Part shown: positions 42,042-52,025 of the stretch, one piece after another | Numbering within the stretch: the stretch's first letter is position 1 | Layout of the letters: each line of letters begins with the position of its first letter | Assembly: GCF_001953355.1 (NCBI RefSeq) | Contig: NZ_MPIY01000007.1 | Span: 67,641-131,640, forward strand | Source: Polynucleobacter sphagniphilus | GTDB taxonomy: Bacteria > Pseudomonadota > Gammaproteobacteria > Burkholderiales > Burkholderiaceae | Length of the DNA: 64,000 nucleotides | Reading direction: 5' to 3' | Made by a program: the position numbers and the translations under genes | Notes under the pieces: generated by a model | Seen by the model: the letters and a program-made list of their open reading frames with translations, nothing else | Told to the model about the DNA's origin: nothing | The model's database searches: none

Positions 42042-44015
42042 TTACAACGCCTCTTTCAATTGATCCAAAATCGCTGGATTTTCAAGAGTGGAAGTGTCTT
42101 GTGTAACCTCCTCGCCTTTAGCGATGACGCGCAAGAGGCGACGCATAATCTTTCCAGAGCGGGTTTTGGGTAGGTTATCCCCAAAACGCACATCCTTAGG
42201 CTTGGCAATCGGTCCAATCTCTTTACCAACCCAGTTACGCAACTCAGTAGCAATTTTCTTGGCTTCATCACCAGTGGGGCGACCGCCCTTCAGGACCACA
42301 AAGACGCAAATCGCTTCACCCGTCATGTCATCTGGGCGCCCTACTACCGCCGCCTCAGCAACCAAAGGATTGGCAACCAAGCAAGATTCAATTTCCATGG
42401 TTCCCATGCGGTGACCAGAAACGTTTAAGACATCATCGATTCGGCCTGTGATGGTGAAGTAACCAGTATCTTTATTCCGAATTGCGCCATCCCCTGCAAG
42501 ATATAGGTTGCCGCCCAATTCTTCCGGGAAATACGATTTGACGAAACGATCCGGATCATTCCAAATCGTACGAATCATGGAAGGCCATGGTCGCTTCACA
42601 ACCAAAATACCGCCATTACCATTTGGCACATCATGCCCTGCCTCATCGACGATCGCCGCCATAATGCCAGGCAATGGCAATGTGCATGAACCAGGAATCA
42701 TCGGCGTTGCACCAGGCAATGGAGAAATCATATGGCCACCTGTTTCCGTTTGCCAGAAGGTATCTGCAATGGGGCAGTGAGAGCCTCCCACGTTTTCGTA
42801 ATACCACATCCAGGCCTCAGGGTTGATTGGCTCACCTACTGAACCCAAGAGTCGCAAGGAAGATAAATCATAGCTTTTCGGATGAACAGACTCATCATTA
42901 CTAGACGCTTTGATCAAAGAACGAATCGCCGTTGGCGCTGTATAGAAGATCGTTGCTTTGTGTTTTTGGATCATGTCCCAGAAACGACCTGCGTTTGGAT
43001 AGGTTGGCACACCCTCAAAAACAATCTCAGTAGCGCCAACAGCCAAGGGGCCATAAGTAATATAAGAGTGGCCAGTTACCCAACCGATATCCGCTGTACA
43101 CCAGAACACATCCTCTGGCTTGATATCAAAGGTCCACTTCATTGTCAAAATAGCCCACAGCAGATAACCGCCGGTGGAGTGCTGCACGCCCTTTGGCTTA
43201 CCTGTTGAGCCAGAGGTGTAAAGAATAAATAAAGGATGCTCAGCGCTCACCCACTCAGGTTCACAAGTAGTTGCTTCATTAGCAACAATTTCTTGCATCC
43301 ATACATCGCGACCGGCCGTCATGGAAACCTCAGTGCCAGTGCGCTTGCTGACGATGACATGCTTGACATTGCCGCACTCACCGGTTGAGAGGGCTTCATC
43401 ACAGATAGCCTTCAAGGGCAATGATTTACCGCCGCGGAACTGTCCATCTGCAGTAATCACTGCTACTGCCCCAACATCGATAATGCGATCGCGCAATGCT
43501 TGAGCTGAGAAGCCACCAAACACTACCGAATGAATGGCACCGATCCGCGCACATGCCTGCATGGCAACAATTCCTTCAATTGTCATCGCCATATAAATAA
43601 TGACGCGGTCGCCAGACTGGATACCCATCTTGCGAAGCGCGTTTGCCATTTTGCAAACGCGATCATGCATCTCTTGATAGCTTACTTTGGTAACGGCACC
43701 ATCATCCGCCTCGAAAATAATTGCGGTTTTAGATCCAAGGCCTTTTTCAATATTGCGATCTAAACAGTTATAAGAGGCATTAGTGGTGCCGTCTTCAAAC
43801 CATTTATAGAAAGGCGCCTTGGATTCATCTAAGACCTGCGTAAATGGCTTTTTCCAGTAGATATTTTCACGTGCAAGACGCCCCCAAAACCCATCAAAAT
43901 CTCTTTCAGCTTCGGCGCAAAGTTGCTTATAGGCTTCCATGCCGGGAATTGCGGCATTTTTTACAAAGTCTGCCGGTGGGTTAAAAACGCGATTTTCTTG
44001 CATTGATGGTTCCAT
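42042..44015 (-). CDS. acs: Acetyl-CoA synthetase
   Basis: A 657-residue AMP-forming ligase that activates acetate to acetyl-CoA through acetyl-AMP. Motifs: [16 protein letters not shown], the nucleotide loop [20 protein letters not shown], the [18 protein letters not shown] segment, [39 protein letters not shown], and the catalytic lysine in [13 protein letters not shown] (Lys622), the usual site of regulatory acetylation. An ATG at 44003 (residue 5) is an alternative start. It diverges from fumarase with 165 bp between, so the two share a promoter region. Confidence 0.95.
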   Translation of the reverse strand: MEPSMQENRVFNPPADFVKNAAIPGMEAYKQLCAEAERDFDGFWGRLARENIYWKKPFTQVLDESKAPFYKWFEDGTTNASYNCLDRNIEKGLGSKTAIIFEADDGAVTKVSYQEMHDRVCKMANALRKMGIQSGDRVIIYMAMTIEGIVAMQACARIGAIHSVVFGGFSAQALRDRIIDVGAVAVITADGQFRGGKSLPLKAICDEALSTGECGNVKHVIVSKRTGTEVSMTAGRDVWMQEIVANEATTCEPEWVSAEHPLFILYTSGSTGKPKGVQHSTGGYLLWAILTMKWTFDIKPEDVFWCTADIGWVTGHSYITYGPLAVGATEIVFEGVPTYPNAGRFWDMIQKHKATIFYTAPTAIRSLIKASSNDESVHPKSYDLSSLRLLGSVGEPINPEAWMWYYENVGGSHCPIADTFWQTETGGHMISPLPGATPMIPGSCTLPLPGIMAAIVDEAGHDVPNGNGGILVVKRPWPSMIRTIWNDPDRFVKSYFPEELGGNLYLAGDGAIRNKDTGYFTITGRIDDVLNVSGHRMGTMEIESCLVANPLVAEAAVVGRPDDMTGEAICVFVVLKGGRPTGDEAKKIATELRNWVGKEIGPIAKPKDVRFGDNLPKTRSGKIMRRLLRVIAKGEEVTQDTSTLENPAILDQLKEAL

Positions 44016-44180
44016 GCTATACAGCCCTCTTTCTAATAATCAGTGGTCTATTTCTGCAAAATTGCAGCAGAATAGCGAGATTGCTCCCTCAAGAGTTATG
44101 AAGATAAGTGAAAACACTGGGGATTTGCTCTATGGCAAACCCTTAAAATAGGGGAAACCTTTACTAATAAAGTCCAAACC

Positions 44181-45704
44181 ATGACAAATATCAAACAAAA
44201 CGACCTCATTCAAAGTGTTGCAGATGCCTTCCAATTTATCTCTTACTACCATCCCAAGGACTTTATTTCTGCAATGGGTAAGGCTTATGAGCAGGAGCAA
44301 GGACCGGCTGCGAAGGATGCGATCGCCCAAATTCTGACAAATAGTCGAATGTGCGCAGAAGGCCACCGCCCACTTTGCCAGGACACCGGTATTGCAGTTG
44401 TCTTTTTAAAAATTGGCATGAATGTACAGTGGCCAGACGCAACCATGAGTGTGAGCGACATGGTGAATGAAGGTGTACGACGCGCCTATCTCAATCCCGA
44501 TAATATGTTGCGCGCCTCAGTTCTGAGTGATCCCGCTGGTAAACGCAAAAATACGGGCGATAACACCCCAGCAGTCATTCATTATGAAATCGTTCCTGGT
44601 GATGATGTTGAAGTGATTTGCGCGGCCAAAGGTGGCGGCTCTGAAAACAAGGCCAAGATGACGATGCTCAACCCATCGGATTCGATCGTCGATTGGGTAT
44701 TAAAAACGGTGCCTACGATGGGTGCTGGTTGGTGCCCCCCTGGAATTCTTGGTATAGGTATTGGCGGCACCCCGGAAAAAGCCATGCTCATGGCCAAAGA
44801 GTCTTTAATGGGTCCCGTAGATATTCAGGAACTCATTGCTCGTGGTCCACAAAACCGCATCGAAGAATTACGCCTGGAGATTTACGACAAGGTCAACAAA
44901 CTCGGTATTGGCGCCCAAGGTTTAGGCGGTCTAACGACTGTTCTCGATATCAAAATCATGGACTACCCAACCCATGCAGCATCATTGCCAGTGGCGATGA
45001 TTCCAAACTGCGCAGCCACGCGTCATGTCCACTTCCACTTACATGGTGATGGTCCTGCCAAATTAGAAATCCCTTCTCTCTCAGACTGGCCGGATGTGAC
45101 TTGGACACCAGATACTAAAAAATCCAAACGCGTTAATTTGGATACCTTAACTGCCGAAGAAGTAGCGGGCTGGAAGGAAGGCGAAACCCTCTTGCTCAAT
45201 GGCAAAATTTTGACTGGTCGTGATGCTGCGCATAAACGCATCCAAGATATGCAGGCAAAAGGTGAAGAACTACCGGTAAGCTTTAAAAACCGCGTGATCT
45301 ACTACGTCGGTCCAGTTGACCCAGTTGGCAATGAGGTCGTAGGACCTGCAGGCCCGACCACCGCTACAAGAATGGACAAGTTCACTGAAATGATGCTTGC
45401 TAAAACCGGCTTAATCTCCATGATTGGCAAGGCCGAACGCGGTCCAGTGGCCATCGAAGCCATCAAGAAGCACAAATCCGCCTATTTAATGGCGGTAGGA
45501 GGCGCTGCTTACCTCGTATCCAAAGCCATCCAATCCGCAAAAGTAGTTGGTTTTGCTGATCTTGGCATGGAAGCGATCTATGAGTTTGATGTGAAAGATA
45601 TGCCAGTGACGGTTGCTGTCAGCTCAACAGGCGTCTCAATGCACGATACAGGCCCAAAAGAATGGCAAGCAAAGATTGGCAATATTCCAGTCCACATTGC
45701 TTAA
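44181..45704 (+). CDS. Fumarate hydratase, class I (iron-sulfur)
   Basis: A 507-residue class I fumarase that interconverts fumarate and malate with an oxygen-sensitive [4Fe-4S] cluster. Signatures include AEGHRPLCQDTGIAVVF with a cluster cysteine, CAAKGGGSENKAKMTML, WCPPGILGIGIGGTPEKAM, IPNCAATRHVHFHLHGDGPA, and GRDAAHKRIQDM and VGPAGPTTATRMDKF in the C-terminal beta domain. N- and C-terminal domains are fused in one chain as in FumA/FumB. It diverges from acs and precedes murI. Confidence 0.95.
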   Translation: MTNIKQNDLIQSVADAFQFISYYHPKDFISAMGKAYEQEQGPAAKDAIAQILTNSRMCAEGHRPLCQDTGIAVVFLKIGMNVQWPDATMSVSDMVNEGVRRAYLNPDNMLRASVLSDPAGKRKNTGDNTPAVIHYEIVPGDDVEVICAAKGGGSENKAKMTMLNPSDSIVDWVLKTVPTMGAGWCPPGILGIGIGGTPEKAMLMAKESLMGPVDIQELIARGPQNRIEELRLEIYDKVNKLGIGAQGLGGLTTVLDIKIMDYPTHAASLPVAMIPNCAATRHVHFHLHGDGPAKLEIPSLSDWPDVTWTPDTKKSKRVNLDTLTAEEVAGWKEGETLLLNGKILTGRDAAHKRIQDMQAKGEELPVSFKNRVIYYVGPVDPVGNEVVGPAGPTTATRMDKFTEMMLAKTGLISMIGKAERGPVAIEAIKKHKSAYLMAVGGAAYLVSKAIQSAKVVGFADLGMEAIYEFDVKDMPVTVAVSSTGVSMHDTGPKEWQAKIGNIPVHIA

Positions 45705-45735
45705 ACGTTTAACGACCCTCTTACCGGCTTAATAC

Positions 45736-46545
45736 TTGGCACTCATCGGAGTTTTTGATTCTGGCGTTGGAGGCTTATCCATTTTGGATGAAGCTCTGCG
45801 TCAGCTCCCTGAGCACGACTTTATTTATTTAGCCGACTCTGCTCATGCGCCTTACGGAGAGAGATCAGGTGCATGGATTGCCAGTCGCAGCCTTGCCTTA
45901 TGCACCTATCTGGCTTCACAAGGATGCGATGCCATCGTGGTGGCCTGCAATACCGCCACAGCAGAAGCAATTGCGCAAATACGGATCGAACTGGACACCA
46001 TCCCCATCGTGGGAGTAGAACCAGGGATCAAGCCGGCTGTCATGCAATCCCAAAATGGTGTTTTAGGGGTGTTGGCTACTGAAGCAACCCTTAATAGCGA
46101 TAAGTTCAATGCCCTATTGCATGCAATCTCACCAAACTGCACTGTAATCAAGCAGGCTGGTGCTGGTCTAGTTCCTTTGATCGAGGCAGGCCAGGCCAAT
46201 GCGGACGAGACCCTGGCCCTCTTGGCTAAGCACCTAGAGCCGATACAGAGAGCGGGAGCTGATACCCTGGTCTTGGGCTGTACCCACTACCCCTTCCTCA
46301 ATAAGGCGATTCATCAAATTTTGGGTGAATCTATTACACTAATAGACACTAGTGAAGCCGTTGTTCGTCAACTAAAACGCCAACTCAACAATCCAGAAAA
46401 AAAAGATCAAATCGTAAAAGCAGGTTCGATTACTTTTTTAAGCAGCAAAGATGAAAAGACCTTACTAAAAATGGCTAAAGAATTGATGCGTAGTGATTTA
46501 AACGCACATGCCATTGATGCGAAATTATTGCGAGATCTTGAATGA
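45736..46545 (+). CDS. murI: Glutamate racemase
   Basis: A 269-residue racemase that supplies D-glutamate for peptidoglycan. The start is a TTG at 45736 giving the standard IGVFDSGVGGLSIL; no ATG fits. The two catalytic cysteines are visible: Cys71 in VVACNTATAEAI and Cys182 in LGCTHYPFLNKA. An A8 run is read in frame (NNPEKKDQIVK), so homopolymers in this region are not all broken. Its stop codon overlaps the tonB start by 4 bp, making it the first gene of murI-tonB-exbB-exbD. Confidence 0.92.
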   Translation: MALIGVFDSGVGGLSILDEALRQLPEHDFIYLADSAHAPYGERSGAWIASRSLALCTYLASQGCDAIVVACNTATAEAIAQIRIELDTIPIVGVEPGIKPAVMQSQNGVLGVLATEATLNSDKFNALLHAISPNCTVIKQAGAGLVPLIEAGQANADETLALLAKHLEPIQRAGADTLVLGCTHYPFLNKAIHQILGESITLIDTSEAVVRQLKRQLNNPEKKDQIVKAGSITFLSSKDEKTLLKMAKELMRSDLNAHAIDAKLLRDLE

Positions 46546-47262
46546 GTAATCTCATTCATCGTCTTGACGCATCCCTGCCGTTTTCTAAAACTGAGCGGAT
46601 CATTATTGCCATTGTGGTGTTGCTCCATGCACTGCCTGCCATCATTGAGCTACTGCATTGGAACCCATCTGCACCCAAACCCGATGATGAGCGTGTAATG
46701 GCTAACTTAGTTAGCCCAGATGCTGCCAAATCGGCTCAACAACAACAGCCGCCTGCAGCACCACCACCCAAACCAAAACAAGAAGAACAAAAAAAGACCT
46801 GAGCCCAAAAAGCAAGAACAGAAGAAGGTAGAGCAACAACCCACTGAAAAGAATCAGCAGCCCAGTCAAAAAGCTCCTGCACAACAGAGCCAACAATCAA
46901 GCAGTAGCACCCCCATGCCAAATGCTGCAGTCGCCCCAGCAAGTAGCGGTGGTTCAAGTGGCACACCTATTCAAACGGATATCGGTAAATTGATCGTGGT
47001 CTACCAACCAGATGCGGATGCGTACTACCCCTCTTTCTCAAAACGCTCAGGCGAACAAGGTGAAGTGGTGGTCAGACTCATCATTGATCAAGCCGGCAAC
47101 GTAGAAGACGTTGCCTTATTGAGGTCGAGCAATTACCCCAGATTAGATCGTGCTGCCATGGAAATTGGGCAACGTTATCGCTTTAAACCTTTTGTAGTAA
47201 ATGGCTCAGCAAACCGAATTTCAACCAACCTTTTAATTAAATTTAACTTAAAGAACAATTAA
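46542..47262 (+). CDS. TonB-family energy transducer, interrupted by a one-base frameshift
   Basis: Two overlapping plus-strand frames (46542-46802 and 46720-47262) make one TonB-like protein of about 239 residues. The first part has a cytoplasmic start, a membrane helix (residues about 21-40, IIIAIVVLLHALPAIIEL) and a Gln/Pro-rich linker. The second has a Lys/Glu/Gln-rich linker and the C-terminal TonB domain (QGEVVVRLIIDQAGNVEDVALLRSS, then RLDRAAMEIGQRYRFKP). They are joined if one base is removed from an A7 run at 46789-46795, giving QEEQKRPEPKKQ. As written the first frame stops just past the A run. exbB follows after 2 bp. Confidence 0.88.
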
Positions 47263-47264
47263 TC

Positions 47265-47957
47265 ATGAACACACCATTTGGTATAGCCAATTTATGGCTT
47301 GAAGGCGACTTTATTACTCGCTTTGTTGCCTTGGCATTATTAACTTGCTCCATCATTACTTGGGTGATTTTGCTCAGTCGCTTCTGGGATCTACGCAACC
47401 TACGCAAATTAAGCCCACAACTAGATCAATTCTGGCGCGCTACTTCATATGATCAGGGTCTCAACGTATTTAGCGATCATGCCGGCAATCCCTATTATCA
47501 AATCGCTAAATCAGCAGCCACAGCGTCCGCCCATCATCAGAGTCAAGCAACCAATCATCGAGAGCTATTGCAAACCCTAAACTATTCAGAGTGGATGGCG
47601 AGAAGCTTAAAGAATAGTATTGACGGGGTTGCAGCTAAATTACAAAAAGGGTTGACCTTCTTGGGGTCTACCGGAGCAACCGCTCCATTTATTGGCTTAT
47701 TTGGAACCGTATGGGGTATCTACCATGCGCTGATCTCTATCAGCAGCTCAGGCAGCGCCCAGATTGATCAAGTTGCCGGTCCGATTGGTGAAGCACTCAT
47801 CATGACTGCGTTAGGCTTAGCAGTAGCTATTCCTGCAGTACTCGGCTTTAACGCCCTAAACCGTGCCAATAAATTATTGGTTGCTGATCTTAATCGCTTT
47901 GGCAATGATTTATTAGCCTACTTTGTAACTGGTGCCCGCGTTCAGTCCGGAGAATAA
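47265..47957 (+). CDS. exbB: ExbB/TolQ family proton-channel protein
   Basis: A 230-residue MotA/TolQ/ExbB family protein. The first membrane helix (about residues 17-40, VALALLTCSIITWVILL) is followed by a cytoplasmic loop, and the last two helices lie in STGATAPFIGLFGTVWGIYHAL and the ALIMTALGLAVAIPAVLGFNAL region. The GTVWG motif is characteristic. With ExbD it uses the proton gradient to energise TonB. It overlaps or abuts the neighbouring genes of the same operon. Confidence 0.92.
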   Translation: MNTPFGIANLWLEGDFITRFVALALLTCSIITWVILLSRFWDLRNLRKLSPQLDQFWRATSYDQGLNVFSDHAGNPYYQIAKSAATASAHHQSQATNHRELLQTLNYSEWMARSLKNSIDGVAAKLQKGLTFLGSTGATAPFIGLFGTVWGIYHALISISSSGSAQIDQVAGPIGEALIMTALGLAVAIPAVLGFNALNRANKLLVADLNRFGNDLLAYFVTGARVQSGE

Positions 47958-47959
47958 AT

Positions 47960-48373
47960 ATGTCATTTCATATTCAAGACGATTCGACCCAAGACAGCAT
48001 CATGGCTGAAATCAACATGACGCCGATGGTCGACGTCATGTTGGTTCTCCTAATCATTTTCATGATTACCCTGCCCGTCATTCAACAGGCTGTGAAGGTG
48101 GAGTTACCCAAAGCCAATAGTGTGCGCAATGAGGTCAAACCGGAGTCAGTACAGCTATCGATTGATGCCAAGGGGCAGATTTACTGGAATAGCACCGCGA
48201 TTGATTTAGCCACCTTTGATAAAGATGCAGAAGAGGCTGCCAAAAAGGATCCGCAACCAGAAATCAATCTACGCGCTGATAAATCCGTCAAGTATGAATA
48301 TGTTGCCAAAGTACTAGCAGCATCACGCAGAGCCGGATTAACCAAACTGGGGTTTGTAACTGAACCGGATTAA
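47960..48373 (+). CDS. exbD: ExbD/TolR family biopolymer transport protein
   Basis: A 137-residue single-pass protein. EINMTPMVDVMLVLLIIFMI contains the membrane helix with the conserved aspartate (Asp28) used in proton transfer. The periplasmic domain follows, with QLSIDAKGQIYWN and INLRADKSVKYEYVAKVLA, typical of ExbD/TolR. It follows exbB by 2 bp and ends the tonB operon, four bases into the 3' end of the convergent gene at 48370-48835. Confidence 0.92.
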   Translation: MSFHIQDDSTQDSIMAEINMTPMVDVMLVLLIIFMITLPVIQQAVKVELPKANSVRNEVKPESVQLSIDAKGQIYWNSTAIDLATFDKDAEEAAKKDPQPEINLRADKSVKYEYVAKVLAASRRAGLTKLGFVTEPD

Positions 48374-48835
48374 TTGAGCTTGCTAGGTGAGCACTTTTCT
48401 TCGTAAGTCTTGGTGCCCTCACCTACCGTGGCACCCAATATTCCGCCTTTAATCGTCTCTATTTTTTTTAAGCACTCCATTAGTGCGATTAAGGGTGATT
48501 TGAGTCGCTGCAGTTCCAGCGGAATAAAACACTCCTTCCACTGTTTCTGGATCAAATTTCGCATCAATTGCGATGAGAATCGAAGGCGAAGTAACTACTA
48601 CACTTTTGACCTCTTGATGACCCCCAGCATCGGATTGATCTAAGTCGCGACCATCTACATACACTTTAGGCTTTAACTGCGTCTTGGACGCTGGCACAAC
48701 GACTAGAACGTAATCTTCAGAATAGCCACGCTCAGTACGATGGCAATCAAACTGAAGCGGTTCAGCACCCTGAGCCAGCAAAGGCGGCAGAGCGAAAAAT
48801 AAACAAAGAGGGAGGTATGAGCGTTTTATCAACAT
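48370..48835 (-). CDS. Small secreted protein, interrupted by a one-base frameshift
   Basis: From the ATG at 48835 (the frame is open to 48856) a signal peptide (YLPLCLFFALPPLLAQGAEP) and about 100 residues of mature protein are read. A T8 run at 48462-48469 (A8 on the coding strand) then shifts the frame, and translation stops at LKKNRDD. Removing one base joins the frame to LKKIETIKGGILGATVGEG, then TKTYEEKCSPSKLN, which ends at a TAA at 48370. The joined protein has two Cys (in FDCHRTERGY and EEKCSPSK) that could form a disulfide, supporting the joined reading. No known domain recognised. Confidence 0.6.
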
Positions 48836-48861
48836 CTTGATGGTGAATAAAAACAATCGAT

Positions 48862-48950
48862 TGGTGCCCGAGGCCGGAATCGAACCGGCACGACTTTTTT
48901 GAGTCGGCAGATTTTAAATCTGCTGTGTCTACCGATTTCACCACTCGGGC
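48862..48950 (-). tRNA. tRNA-Leu(UAA)
   Basis: An 89-nt type II tRNA: acceptor GCCCGAG/CTCGGGC, discriminator A, encoded CCA, long variable arm. Anticodon stem GCAGA/TCTGC with loop TTTAAAA gives TAA. Confidence 0.95.
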
Positions 48951-49015
48951 CCGCACAAACAGTAACTGCCGCGCTATTTAAATCAAGACAAGCAAAATTT
49001 TAGCACGCAAGCTGC

Positions 49016-51520
49016 ATGATGGCCTTGAACAGCTCCAAAACCGCTAAACTAGCCTCCATGAAATTTCCAATACGCCTGCCCTTCATGAAGAAAGTCCTGC
49101 CGGCTATTCTTTGGATTTGTTTGGGTGGACTAGGTATTGCCATTGCTGGAGCTCTTTTTTACCTATATTCAGCCCAATCAAACGCATCAGGCAAGCGCAC
49201 GATTAAAACCTTGGGAGACTCAGTTGTTATTAGCTTTGATGCCAGCGATGTGCCTCATATCAAAGCAAATTCTGCTACAGATGCTATTTTTGCCTTGGGC
49301 TATGTACATGCAACCGAACGCTCATGGCAAATGGAGATCAATCGACGCCTAGCAAGCGGCCGTCTCTCCGAAATTCTTGGTAAAGATACCGTTCCCATTG
49401 ATCGCTTTATTCGCACCCTTGGCATCAAGCACGCAGCCGAAAAACAGTTTGATCGCTACCCTGTTAGAACAAAGCGCTTATTACAAGCATATGCAGATGG
49501 CGTCAATGCCGGTAATGCGCAATTGGGTTGGGCGCTTCCAGTGGAATATCTGCTGACGGGTTCAAAACCAGGGTATTGGTCCGCTAGCGATAGTGTTGCC
49601 TGGATGTTGATGATGGCCTTCGACTTAGGGGGCAATTGGCATAAAGAATTGCAACGCCTCGAGCTTTCGCAATTTCTAAGCACTAAACAAGTTTGGGAAG
49701 TAGTTGAGCCATACACCCAAGACGATCCCGTCAGCAATGTCGATTTTTCAAAAATGTATCGCGATCTGGGCGTCTTTAACCCCAATCCTGGTCCAACAGA
49801 AAGTAGCTTTAAAAAGAAGCTCCCCTCCACTGAGTTGGCCAACTTTGACGCCCCCGGTGGCAAGGACGGCCTTGGCTCAAACAATTGGGCGATTGCAGGA
49901 AAGCTAACTGAGAGCGGAAAACCCCTATTGGCCAACGACCCTCATCTAGGACTCTCTGTTCCAGCCGCATGGTATATGGCCCACTTGGAGGCACCTGGCC
50001 TCAATGTGATTGGGGCAAGCTTGCCTGGAGTTCCGGCAATCATTCTTGGTCATACAGATAAGCTGGCTTGGAGCTTTACCAATACAGGACCAGATGTTCA
50101 GGATTTATATATTGAGCAGCTTGATCCGAAACACCCAGGAATGTATCGCGGCCCAGATGGTCCCCTCCCATTTCAAGTTCGTCAAGAGACCATTGATATT
50201 AAAGGGGCTCCATCCTTACGTTTTTTGGTTAAAGAAACCCGTCATGGCCCAGTGATCTCAGATGCTTATGCACGAGCCCATCGAGCAATTGATACCGAAC
50301 ATTTTGCTCTAGCCTTACGCTGGACGGCAGTGGATGTTCAGAATCAATCGATTGTGGGTTTGCTTGAAATGAATCAAGCCAACGATACGGAATCTTTTAA
50401 GAAAGCTTTACGCAAAAACTATGCCCCCATGCAAAACGTAGTCATGGCTGATAGCGAAGGTAATATTCTTTATCAGGCTGCAGGTGTTGCGCCTAAACGA
50501 GTTTTACATCAAGGTCTTTATGGTGTGGCCCCTGCCCCAGGCTGGGACAAGCAATATGACTGGACTGCCTATATCCCCTTTGAGCAGCTACCATCAAGCA
50601 CCAATCCCGAACAAGGGTGGCTGGCTACGGCCAACCAAAAGATCGTTGCTGATAACGACCCCAATCCACTGACTGGAGACTGGGAATCTCCCGCTCGTTA
50701 TGATCGGATTGTGCAGCTGATTAAATCAAAATCAGTACATGATTTTGCATTCATGAAAAAGATGCAAGCCGACACCCTATCTCTAGGGGTGATGCCTTTG
50801 ATGGATCTATTTAAAGCCAGTACGCCGACTCATCAACTCGGGCCTCAAGTAAGGGAGATCACTGCCAATTTTGATGGCAATATGAAGATGGATAGCCAGG
50901 CAGCCTTAATCTTTAATGCCTGGGAAGATCAACTAACTCAATTACTTTTCTCGCGCTTGGGTTATCTGTTTACAGAAAACTACGGGCCTCGTAATTTCAC
51001 TATCCCTTTGACTAGATTAATTCAAAACCCAAATAGTCCCTGGTGCGACAACCCAAACACAGAAAAAATTGAGAGCTGCCTAGACGCCTCCAATCAAGCA
51101 TATGACCTAGCACTTGCCCAATTAAGTGAGCAGTTTGGCGATAAGCCTAAAAATTGGGAGTGGGGCAAAGCCCATATTGCCTTATCAGAGCATCGGCCAT
51201 TTAGCAAAATACCTTTTCTGGGAGCTTTCTTTAACCTTTACCAACCCTTTCCCGGGGATGGTTTTACGATTAATGTTGGACGCCTTGAGCATTTAAAGGC
51301 GGAAAATCCCTATGAGACAAAACAAGCGCCAAGCCTGCGAACCATCTACGACTTATCCAATCTAGAAAACTCCGTTTTCATTTATCAATCTGGACAGTCC
51401 GGCTGGGTGCAAAGTAAGCTTTACCGAAATATGAGCCCACTTTGGGCCAATAATGAATACCTACCCTTACAAATGAAGCCTGAAACCATCAGCCGCAAAT
51501 TGGAGCTTAACCCCAAGTGA
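49016..51520 (+). CDS. Penicillin acylase family Ntn hydrolase
   Basis: An 834-residue precursor with an N-terminal membrane or signal segment (ILWICLGGLGIAIAGALFYL, about residues 31-50). The catalytic nucleophile is the serine at residue 288 in GLGSNNWAIAG, the new N-terminus of the beta chain after self-cleavage. Other family motifs are NDPHLGLSVPAAWYMAHLEA and AWSFTNTGPDVQDLYIE, and FDLGGNWHKEL in the alpha chain. The members hydrolyse N-acyl groups, including beta-lactam side chains and acyl-homoserine lactones, but the substrate here is unknown. The ATG at 49058 is a possible alternative start. It is monocistronic and follows tRNA-Leu divergently. Confidence 0.9.
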   Translation: MMALNSSKTAKLASMKFPIRLPFMKKVLPAILWICLGGLGIAIAGALFYLYSAQSNASGKRTIKTLGDSVVISFDASDVPHIKANSATDAIFALGYVHATERSWQMEINRRLASGRLSEILGKDTVPIDRFIRTLGIKHAAEKQFDRYPVRTKRLLQAYADGVNAGNAQLGWALPVEYLLTGSKPGYWSASDSVAWMLMMAFDLGGNWHKELQRLELSQFLSTKQVWEVVEPYTQDDPVSNVDFSKMYRDLGVFNPNPGPTESSFKKKLPSTELANFDAPGGKDGLGSNNWAIAGKLTESGKPLLANDPHLGLSVPAAWYMAHLEAPGLNVIGASLPGVPAIILGHTDKLAWSFTNTGPDVQDLYIEQLDPKHPGMYRGPDGPLPFQVRQETIDIKGAPSLRFLVKETRHGPVISDAYARAHRAIDTEHFALALRWTAVDVQNQSIVGLLEMNQANDTESFKKALRKNYAPMQNVVMADSEGNILYQAAGVAPKRVLHQGLYGVAPAPGWDKQYDWTAYIPFEQLPSSTNPEQGWLATANQKIVADNDPNPLTGDWESPARYDRIVQLIKSKSVHDFAFMKKMQADTLSLGVMPLMDLFKASTPTHQLGPQVREITANFDGNMKMDSQAALIFNAWEDQLTQLLFSRLGYLFTENYGPRNFTIPLTRLIQNPNSPWCDNPNTEKIESCLDASNQAYDLALAQLSEQFGDKPKNWEWGKAHIALSEHRPFSKIPFLGAFFNLYQPFPGDGFTINVGRLEHLKAENPYETKQAPSLRTIYDLSNLENSVFIYQSGQSGWVQSKLYRNMSPLWANNEYLPLQMKPETISRKLELNPK

Positions 51521-51614
51521 GGTCCAAAAATGGCGTTTAGAATAGACACTAGAAGCCTTTGCTTTCGGATGCATTTAAGTGACACAACATTTATTTAGAT
51601 TGATAAGAAGCCCC

Positions 51615-52025
51615 ATGAAAAAATTTCTCACAATTTCCCTCATTACCAGTTCACTTTGCCTCATCCCTACAGCTAATAGTTTTGCTAAGTGGCAAGAACT
51701 TGGCACTAATGATGCGATGACAGTCTATGTTGATATGGATACAGCAACCGCAGAAGGAAATAAGGCACAGGTCATGTCGATGTTGGATTTAAAAACACCA
51801 GGCAAGAATCCCGAAACTAAAGAGGCAGTTAATTCCTTAGTCGGCCTGAACCAATATGACTGCAGCAATGCCACATATCGCCCAATCGAATTTAAAGAAT
51901 TTGCTGGCAATAAAGGCAAAGGCAAGGTTGTAAGTGATAACAAAATACCGGACAGTCCTTTTGAACCAGTCCCCAACGGTTCCTGGACGGCTGGAGTATT
52001 TAACGTTGTCTGCCCCAAGAAATAA
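51615..52025 (+). CDS. Secreted surface-adhesin-E-like small protein
   Basis: From the ATG at 51615 (a longer frame starts at 51579) a 136-residue protein with signal peptide KKFLTISLITSSLCLIPTAN and cleavage near SFA-KWQEL. The pattern WQELGTNDAMTVYVDMDTAT, then VMSMLDLKTP, a Tyr-Asp-Cys motif (NQYDCSNATYRP) and a C-terminal FNVVCPKK fits the protein E/adhesin E-like family of small periplasmic or surface proteins. Two cysteines would form a disulfide. Its terminator lies directly after the stop and inside the start of the next gene. Confidence 0.75.
   Translation: MKKFLTISLITSSLCLIPTANSFAKWQELGTNDAMTVYVDMDTATAEGNKAQVMSMLDLKTPGKNPETKEAVNSLVGLNQYDCSNATYRPIEFKEFAGNKGKGKVVSDNKIPDSPFEPVPNGSWTAGVFNVVCPKK

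Noticed and set aside
46789..46795. Programmed -1 ribosomal frameshift in tonB at A-AAA-AAG
   Set aside because: The slippery heptamer is present, but a -1 shift leads to the wrong frame; a +1 shift or base deletion is needed.
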